Made by a program: the position numbers and the translations under genes. Shown piece by piece: positions 4,260 through 8,549 of a stretch of 8,549 bases of DNA. The DNA comes from an uncultured Clostridia bacterium (lineage in GTDB: Bacteria; Bacillota; Clostridia; Saccharofermentanales; Fastidiosipilaceae). The stretch lies in the NCBI GenBank assembly GCA_947253135.1, contig CAMXYS010000065.1, positions 1 to 8,549 of the forward strand, in the 5' to 3' direction. Positions within the stretch are counted from its first letter, which is position 1, and each line of letters starts with the position of its first letter. A model generated the notes under the pieces. That model was not told the DNA's origin, did no database searches, and worked only from the letters and a program-made list of their open reading frames with translations.

Positions 4260-4602
4260 ATGAAGACGGCTATGACAAAAGATGACTACGAGGTCTTAGT
4301 TTTTAAAATCTTAGTTTATTTTTACGCAGTGTTAAAAGTGGGGGGGGACCGATGGCAGGACCGCTTTTTCTAAGACATGGGGCAATGACAACATCATGTT
4401 GTCAGGCTATAGCGACATTGCATTACAGCTACCGGCATTGAATACATCAAAGAAAATTCAACCATGCAAAATAGCAGGGCGGATTATGAAATACAAGGAA
4501 ATTGTCACAATCAGTCTGAACGAAAAAATCTGTAAGTCGGGCGAGCCTTTTGGACTGGCTGAATTTAAGGCCTTTTATGGGCCACAACAGTGGAAATACT
4601 AA
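4260..4602 (+). pseudogene. Probable frame-interrupted gene split at a G8 run
   Basis: An ATG at 4260 (with another at 4272) opens a 37-codon frame that begins MKTAMTKDDYEVLVFKILVY and ends at TAA 4371. A second frame, open from just after TAA 4333, runs to TAA 4600 and ends GEPFGLAEFKAFYGPQQWKY. The two overlap exactly where eight Gs occur (4340-4347). Removing one G would join them into a 113-residue protein; as given, neither half has a proper ribosome binding site. The first ATG follows immediately on the T-tract of the previous terminator, and the ATG at 4396 in the second frame lies in an inverted repeat. The N-terminal half faintly resembles the start of short phage-type YjcQ-like proteins; the rest is not recognised. 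Alternatives are a decayed gene fragment, a phase-variable gene, a sequencing error in the homopolymer, or two unrelated ORFs. Confidence 0.4.
4386..4404. promoter_or_regulatory. 19-bp inverted repeat, possible protein-binding site or hairpin
   Basis: TGACAACAT (4386-4394), one central C, then ATGTTGTCA (4396-4404): nine perfect pairs. It is too tight to form an RNA loop without opening inner pairs, so a DNA-binding site for a dimer is the better reading if it is functional. It lies about 310 bp before the surface-protein start, inside the split ORF. Confidence 0.35.
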
Positions 4603-4618
4603 TAAAATCATATATAAT
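4591..4618 (+). promoter_or_regulatory. Predicted promoter of the surface-protein gene
   Basis: A perfect -10 box TATAAT (4613-4618) is paired with a poor -35, TGGAAA (4591-4596), at 16 bp. The start would be near 4625, giving a leader of about 70 nt. The weak -35 suggests help from an activator or modest expression (inference). Confidence 0.5.
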
Positions 4619-4686
4619 AGACCAAGAGCAACGTCTACATTAAATTTGGAAATCTTACGAGTTTTACTTTATTTAACATCAAGCGT

Positions 4687-4694
4687 AAGGAGGG
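4687..4694 (+). promoter_or_regulatory. Strong, close-spaced ribosome binding site of the surface gene
   Basis: AAGGAGGG ends only 3-4 nt before the ATG at 4698, shorter than the usual 5-9 nt. The next in-frame ATG, at codon 23, would remove the basic part of the signal peptide, so 4698 is kept. Confidence 0.7.
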
Positions 4695-4697
4695 AAA

Positions 4698-7600
4698 ATG
4701 AAAAACAAAAGAAGAAAAATAAAAAAGAGATCACTGGGTTGTCTGCTAGCTGCTCTCATCTTCATGAACAGCGTGCCGTCATTACTTTTAGCTGAAGAGA
4801 TGAACGAGACGACACTGACAGAACCAACCGAGGAGGTGACTGCAGAGATCGCTGAGCAGAATTCAGCAGTACCGGCAGTTGCACCGGTTGACACACAGGC
4901 TCTTCCGGCTGAGCTACAATCCGGACCGGCAGCCGGACAGGTTCAAGTTGCCTACAAGTATGAGGCAAAAGATGCCATGGGTAGGGCGATTACAGACATT
5001 CCGGAAGAGGTTTTGAATACCTTGCCTGCAGCAGAAAATGTAAATGAAGGGACAACGGTAAATCCGACTGACCCGACACAAAAACTTTTTCCCAAATCAA
5101 CCTATCAGGACAGGAAGGGCAAGTGGAAATTTGTCAACTGGGATAAAGAGTCCCTGACTGTATCGGGCGATGAAACGCAGGATGTTTTTATTGGCACTTG
5201 GATTTTTACCGATCTGGGTTTTTGCAAGAGTCCCTATTTAGGTAATCAGTATATTGGTGTTGACCAACATAGCAGGTATAAGGTCGGAAAATTTTATATA
5301 GAACTTGAAATTGATAGGCTTAAGGGTGTAAACCCGCCTGCAAATGAGCCCTTTACAACACCTAAGACCTATGAAATTACGGCACTTTTGTCTGACGATA
5401 AAGGTGATACGAGGAGAGGCGATGATAGCACTCCCGGAAAAGTTGTAGCGACGGGGACCTATATGAAAGATCCCGACTGGTCAAAGTGGAAAACCAATAG
5501 AAAGCCCTTCACTGATCACGCTACTGAGGGTGGCTATCTCGTAGATTCCTATGGTAAGCCTGTGAAGTTGCCTATGTTCGATGAGAATGGCGTGGGGATA
5601 CAGTACTCTATTCAAAATCTAGACCCCCCATTTCCTAATGAGGTTAACCCGAGCACCGGGGAAAAAGGTTATGACCACCACCCGCGGTGGTTAAGCTCTA
5701 ACGCTACGCCGAGTTCAAACTTTAATCTCCCTGACCCCGTAACCGGTGAAATCCTGGCAAATACCTATTTCTTTAATGGCTATCAAGAGCTTGTCAGCTC
5801 GGATTTTCGCAGTACCTGGTTGACGAGTCTTTCAGAAGCAGATCGTCCTGATATAAGAGCGATAGTCCCTCCTAGTGGTCCTGATGAATTTACGGTATAT
5901 ATTCCTCTTTTGAAGAAAAATTATGAAGATAGTCCGGAAAATTTCGTGCGTGCAAGAACTGATGGATTAAATGATACTTGGCTTCATAATTATACATATG
6001 ATGAAGATAAGGAACAATTTGGTCTTCTTGATTATTATAAAGACCCAGATACAGGAGAAGAAATTTCTGATTTGAGGAGAAAGCTTCCTGTAGCACTTGA
6101 GGGTATTGATAACGAAGGATTCATCGAGAAAGATGGTCACCGCTTTAAGTCCAGCATCACTTATGACATCTACGATGGTGCCTTTGCGACCTTCCAGGAA
6201 GAATACAAGGTTAAATTCCACACCGAAGGTGGTAAGTTCTCAGATGGGACGACACAAGACAAGACGTTTGCTGTCTTGCATGGGGACGCTTTAAAAACAG
6301 CAGAAGCCCAGGCTATCGCCAAACCTACACGTCCGAATTATCGGTTTGCAGGTTGGCGTGTAGGCCAGGAAGACCCAATCCAAAGCTTCACTGGTACAGC
6401 TCCTGTCACCCAAAACATGGACCTCTATGCCATGTGGGAGAAGAAGCCACCGGTACTGACAAAAGATCCCAAGCAAGATCCGGATTACCGCAAGGTGACC
6501 TTCGACCCGAATGAGGGCGCTTTTGGCAACAGCACAGAGCCTGTATCCTATTGGGTTTTGAAAGACCTTACCCTCAAAGCAGCCCTGCAAGTGGCTGACG
6601 AGCAAGGCCATACCATTATGACAGTACCGACTGCCAGCCGGGAGGAATACGATTGGTTGGGCTGGGCCAGTGCGAAGGATAAGAAGGACGCTCAGTACAA
6701 GGCAGATATCAGTGATTTCACAGAGCCGGCAGGCTCAACTGCCGACTTGACCTTCTATGCCATCTACAAAGAACAGGTCAAGAGCAAGGTTAACTACGTT
6801 TTCAAGGCCCAAGATGCGGCCGGAAAAGACCTGGCGACTTTGCCTGCAGAATTGCAGGACTTGTTGCCGACGGATGCTAAGGCTTATTTGCTAGGGACTA
6901 AGGTCCAGCCCAAAGCTCCGGCAGAGACCAAGGTTGACGGCACTCATGCGGGTAGAAAAGGCAACTGGAATTTCCAGGGCTGGTCACCAGAAGAAATTAC
7001 TGTCGCAGAGACCGGCAACACCTTTACCGGGACTTGGAAATTTACGATCAACCAATATAAGCTTACTTTCCATGCCGAAGATGGAGCGTTTTACGATGGT
7101 GAAAAGACCAAGACATTCGATGTCTTGGATGGCGACAAGCTGAAAGCCGCAGAAGTCAAGAGGGTTGAGAAGCCGACACGTCAATACTATAACTTCAAGG
7201 GCTGGCAGATAGGTACAGGTCACCAGGCTGAGCTCTTTAACTTTGAGACTCCTGTCACCCAAAACATGGAAATGTATGCCGTGTGGGAGAAGAAGCCGAT
7301 GCTGCTGACAAAAGAGCCCAAGCAAGATCCGGACTACCGCAAGGTGACCTTTGATGCTAACGGTGGCGGTTTGGATACTGGTAAAACCACCCTATCCTAT
7401 TGGATCTTGAAGGACGTGAGCTTTGAGCAAGTAGCTGCTAAACTTGACCAGGCTGGTCAACCGATCATGCCGATACCGACCGCCAAAAAGCAAGGCTATG
7501 ATTGGTTAGGCTGGGCTGATGAGAAGATGAAGAAAGCCGCTGATTATGAAATAGATATGAGCGACTTCAGAGATGCGCCGGATTCGACTGGTGACTTGAC

Positions 7601-8084
7601 CTTCTATGCTGTCTATAAGGCTAAGATTTATAGGCTTTACTTCGATTATGACGGTGGTAAAGACAGTGCCGGACGGACAGATTTCACCCTAAAAGCAAAA
7701 ATGGATGAGCAGGTAACAATTATTCCAGCTCCGGTAAGAGAAGGATATAAGTTCCTCTATTGGAAGGGCAGCCTCTATAATCCAGGGGACGAATACCTTG
7801 TTAAGGGAAACCACGATTTCATAGCTGTCTGGGAGAAGTTACCGGAAACGACCTGCTCAACAAGTGGGCCGGGAGCCGGCAGTCAGTCGTCTCAAACAGA
7901 AAAACCGGGTGCTACCAATCGGGTTTCACCCACAGACGCGGGCGGAGGCGCTACTCAACAAAAGGCAGGAGCTGTGTCGAAAACAGGGCTTCCGAGAACC
8001 GGTGAGCACTCGTTTGTTGCGCAGGCGCTGCTGCTCATCCTGGCAGCTTTGACCTTGGTTTTTATGAAGAAGAGAAGAGCGTAA
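4698..8084 (+). CDS. LPRTG-anchored surface adhesin with SHIRT-like and InlB_B-type repeats
   Basis: A secreted, cell-wall-anchored protein of 1128 residues. The signal peptide is 1-32 (basic MKNKRRKIKKR, hydrophobic core, likely cleavage after LLLA). A short acidic Thr/Glu linker runs to about 80. A SHIRT-like domain follows at 81-171. A unique region spans 172-500 and matches no family I recognise. Then come InlB_B (Listeria-Bacteroides)-type repeats at 503-584 and 591-693, a second SHIRT-like domain at 694-783, repeats again at 787-867 and 874-976, and a last diverged one at 978-1047. Each has the family's 'V.F....G' opening and 'GY.F.GW ... FYA.Y' ending. A Ser/Thr/Gly-rich wall-spanning stalk covers 1048-1096. 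The sorting signal is LPRTG (1098-1102), a hydrophobic stretch (1107-1123) and KKRRA. Sortase would link it to peptidoglycan. SHIRT domains act as stiff spacers in other adhesins, so residues 172-500 are the probable ligand-binding head (inference). AAGGAGGG (4687-4694) precedes ATG 4698 closely, by about 4 nt. It is a monocistronic unit. Confidence 0.95.
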   Translation: MKNKRRKIKKRSLGCLLAALIFMNSVPSLLLAEEMNETTLTEPTEEVTAEIAEQNSAVPAVAPVDTQALPAELQSGPAAGQVQVAYKYEAKDAMGRAITDIPEEVLNTLPAAENVNEGTTVNPTDPTQKLFPKSTYQDRKGKWKFVNWDKESLTVSGDETQDVFIGTWIFTDLGFCKSPYLGNQYIGVDQHSRYKVGKFYIELEIDRLKGVNPPANEPFTTPKTYEITALLSDDKGDTRRGDDSTPGKVVATGTYMKDPDWSKWKTNRKPFTDHATEGGYLVDSYGKPVKLPMFDENGVGIQYSIQNLDPPFPNEVNPSTGEKGYDHHPRWLSSNATPSSNFNLPDPVTGEILANTYFFNGYQELVSSDFRSTWLTSLSEADRPDIRAIVPPSGPDEFTVYIPLLKKNYEDSPENFVRARTDGLNDTWLHNYTYDEDKEQFGLLDYYKDPDTGEEISDLRRKLPVALEGIDNEGFIEKDGHRFKSSITYDIYDGAFATFQEEYKVKFHTEGGKFSDGTTQDKTFAVLHGDALKTAEAQAIAKPTRPNYRFAGWRVGQEDPIQSFTGTAPVTQNMDLYAMWEKKPPVLTKDPKQDPDYRKVTFDPNEGAFGNSTEPVSYWVLKDLTLKAALQVADEQGHTIMTVPTASREEYDWLGWASAKDKKDAQYKADISDFTEPAGSTADLTFYAIYKEQVKSKVNYVFKAQDAAGKDLATLPAELQDLLPTDAKAYLLGTKVQPKAPAETKVDGTHAGRKGNWNFQGWSPEEITVAETGNTFTGTWKFTINQYKLTFHAEDGAFYDGEKTKTFDVLDGDKLKAAEVKRVEKPTRQYYNFKGWQIGTGHQAELFNFETPVTQNMEMYAVWEKKPMLLTKEPKQDPDYRKVTFDANGGGLDTGKTTLSYWILKDVSFEQVAAKLDQAGQPIMPIPTAKKQGYDWLGWADEKMKKAADYEIDMSDFRDAPDSTGDLTFYAVYKAKIYRLYFDYDGGKDSAGRTDFTLKAKMDEQVTIIPAPVREGYKFLYWKGSLYNPGDEYLVKGNHDFIAVWEKLPETTCSTSGPGAGSQSSQTEKPGATNRVSPTDAGGGATQQKAGAVSKTGLPRTGEHSFVAQALLLILAALTLVFMKKRRA
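4938..5210 (+). repeat. SHIRT-like domain, copy 1 (coding)
   Basis: Residues 81-171 of the surface protein. The shared pattern with copy 2 is V.Y.(Y/F)(E/K)A.DA.G...(T/A).(L/I)P.E....LP, then G(K/N)W.F..W..E..TV..., closing GTW.FT. The copies are clearly related in protein but diverged in DNA. Confidence 0.75.
6204..6776 (+). repeat. Super-repeat unit 1: two InlB_B-type domains
   Basis: Codes residues 503-693. It matches unit 2 (7056-7625) at an offset of 849 bp (852 bp at the left end because of a one-codon indel). The best conserved DNA is CCTGTCACCCAAAACATGGA (6402 and 7251) and the stretch from 6468 to about 6502, which aligns with 7317 onward with few changes. Confidence 0.9.
6777..7046 (+). 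repeat. SHIRT-like domain, copy 2 (coding)
   Basis: Residues 694-783, lying between the two super-repeat units. It carries the same 'RKG.W.F.GW' and 'F.GTWKFT' signature as copy 1. Confidence 0.75.
7056..7625 (+). repeat. Super-repeat unit 2: two InlB_B-type domains
   Basis: Codes residues 787-976 and parallels unit 1 at 849 bp. Protein blocks shared with unit 1 include PVTQNM, WEKKP, PKQDPDYRKVTFD, YDWLGWA and DLTFYA. Many differences are in third codon positions, so the duplication is not very recent or has been partly homogenised. Confidence 0.9.
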
Positions 8085-8123
8085 AGTATTAGCCGATAAG
8101 CAGTTTACTGCTGGAAAAATGAG

Positions 8124-8153
8124 AGGTGGACAAGAGAACTTGTCCACCTTTTT
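8124..8153. terminator. Bidirectional terminator between the surface gene and the LysR gene
   Basis: AGGTGGACAAG (8124-8134) pairs with CTTGTCCACCT (8139-8149), an 11-bp perfect stem with loop AGAA. Five Ts follow on the plus strand (8149-8153). On the minus strand a T5 tract comes four bases after the stem. It lies directly at the 3' end of the convergent minus-strand gene. Confidence 0.9.
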
Positions 8154-8549
8154 ACATATTATTGCTAGGTGTTTTCCTTTTTTTAAAATGCTGTGTCAGT
8201 AGTTGGATAAAGCGATTTTCGGTAGGGTTTAGTGCTTCACCCAGTCGCTTAATCCACAACAACTGGTTGGCTGCTTCGCCTTTGTCGAAATTTAGCGGGA
8301 CGATCCTTAGGTTAGGGTGATTAAAGCAGCCTACTGTCCAAGGCGAAATAAAAGAAATTGCATCCGTATGGAGCAGTAGATCCTGGCAAGCAGCGATTGT
8401 ATTAACAAAGATAACTCGCTCTCTATTAAAATGGTGGTCAATGCTGTCAAAATATAATTGCTGCTTCGCCTGCGCTTCCATATCAAGCAGAACCTGGGTA
8501 GATTGGTCGACATCTTCAATCTGAATAAGGGGTTTGTTGTAGAGTGGGG
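8152..8549 (-). CDS. LysR-type transcriptional regulator, C-terminal part (5' end outside window)
   Basis: 131 residues of an open frame run from the right window edge to the stop at 8154-8152; the first full codon is at 8547. Methionine at 8481 is internal, since the frame stays open upstream (PLYNKPLIQIEDVDQS). The pattern fits the second half of a LysR substrate-binding domain: the segment ACQDLLLHTDAISFISPW matches the usual helix-then-'GI.(F/L).P' element, followed by a short strand LRIVPLNF and a C-terminal helix FIQLLTQHFKK. The N-terminal helix-turn-helix would lie beyond the window. A LysR regulator would bind a small effector and control neighbouring or distant genes; its target here is unknown. 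The call rests on overall pattern, so other periplasmic-binding-like regulators are possible. It is convergent with the surface gene and shares its terminator. Confidence 0.7.
   Translation of the reverse strand, partial: PLYNKPLIQIEDVDQSTQVLLDMEAQAKQQLYFDSIDHHFNRERVIFVNTIAACQDLLLHTDAISFISPWTVGCFNHPNLRIVPLNFDKGEAANQLLWIKRLGEALNPTENRFIQLLTQHFKKRKTPSNNM

Noticed and set aside
4352..4441. 29-codon ORF just behind the G8 run
   Set aside because: The G-run could act as a ribosome site, but the peptide (starting MAGPLFLRHG) is short, unlike any known protein, and competes with the better split-ORF explanation.
4550..4795. 81-codon ORF overlapping the adhesin start
   Set aside because: It runs across the adhesin promoter and signal-peptide codons in another frame and has no ribosome binding site; it is a shadow.
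6291..6611. Minus-strand ORFs at 6291-6611 and 6984-7325
   Set aside because: They look related to each other only because they lie opposite the duplicated adhesin repeats; no start signals or recognisable protein features.
8126..8320. 64-codon plus-strand ORF at the right end
   Set aside because: It begins inside the terminator hairpin and lies opposite the LysR-like gene, which has the recognisable family pattern and an open frame to the window edge.

Overview
The window looks like a chromosome segment of a low-to-mid GC Gram-positive bacterium (Bacillota, probably a Clostridia-type host-associated anaerobe). The reasons are strong purine-rich ribosome binding sites, TTGxxx/TATAAT-type promoters, intrinsic terminators with U-tracts, tRNA genes that do not encode CCA, and a sortase-anchored LPXTG surface protein. 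The genus cannot be fixed from the sequence alone.

Layout, left to right. (1) The 3' third of sbcC (1-1158), the DNA repair exonuclease ATPase, is cut by the window edge. (2) tRNA-Pro(GGG) at 1325-1398 has its own promoter and terminator. (3) A gene-poor stretch (1442-1867) holds a strong hairpin, a 14-codon mini-ORF and a perfect 20-bp palindrome inside the spacer of a predicted promoter. (4) That promoter drives a tightly overlapping three-gene operon: an unrecognised 169-aa protein with a compact N-terminal domain and a Lys/Ala-rich histone-like tail; a HAD class IIB phosphatase with a probable TTG start inside the previous gene; and a YjbQ/UPF0047 protein. (5) tRNA-Gly(TCC) and tRNA-Arg(TCT) follow as a pair, ended by a terminator nearly identical to the one behind tRNA-Pro. 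(6) A small acidic orphan ORF (3930-4175) with a strong terminator comes next. (7) A degraded-looking stretch (4260-4602) has two ORFs in different frames that meet at a run of eight Gs. (8) A 1128-aa LPRTG-anchored surface protein (4698-8084) carries two SHIRT-like domains, a large unique region and five InlB_B-type repeats arranged in an 849-bp super-repeat. (9) A bidirectional terminator separates it from the C-terminal part of a convergent LysR-type regulator, cut by the right edge.

How it fits together: sbcC, the tRNAs and the HAD-YjbQ pair are ordinary housekeeping or metabolic genes. The three-gene operon has a plausible repressor site on its promoter. The right half (orphan ORF, G8-split ORF, mosaic surface adhesin) has the character of variable accessory DNA. 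I see no CRISPR array, transposase, integrase, toxin-antitoxin pair or known defence system. The less ordinary items are the histone-tailed first gene with its palindromic operator, the G8-interrupted ORF, and the adhesin's mosaic repeat architecture.
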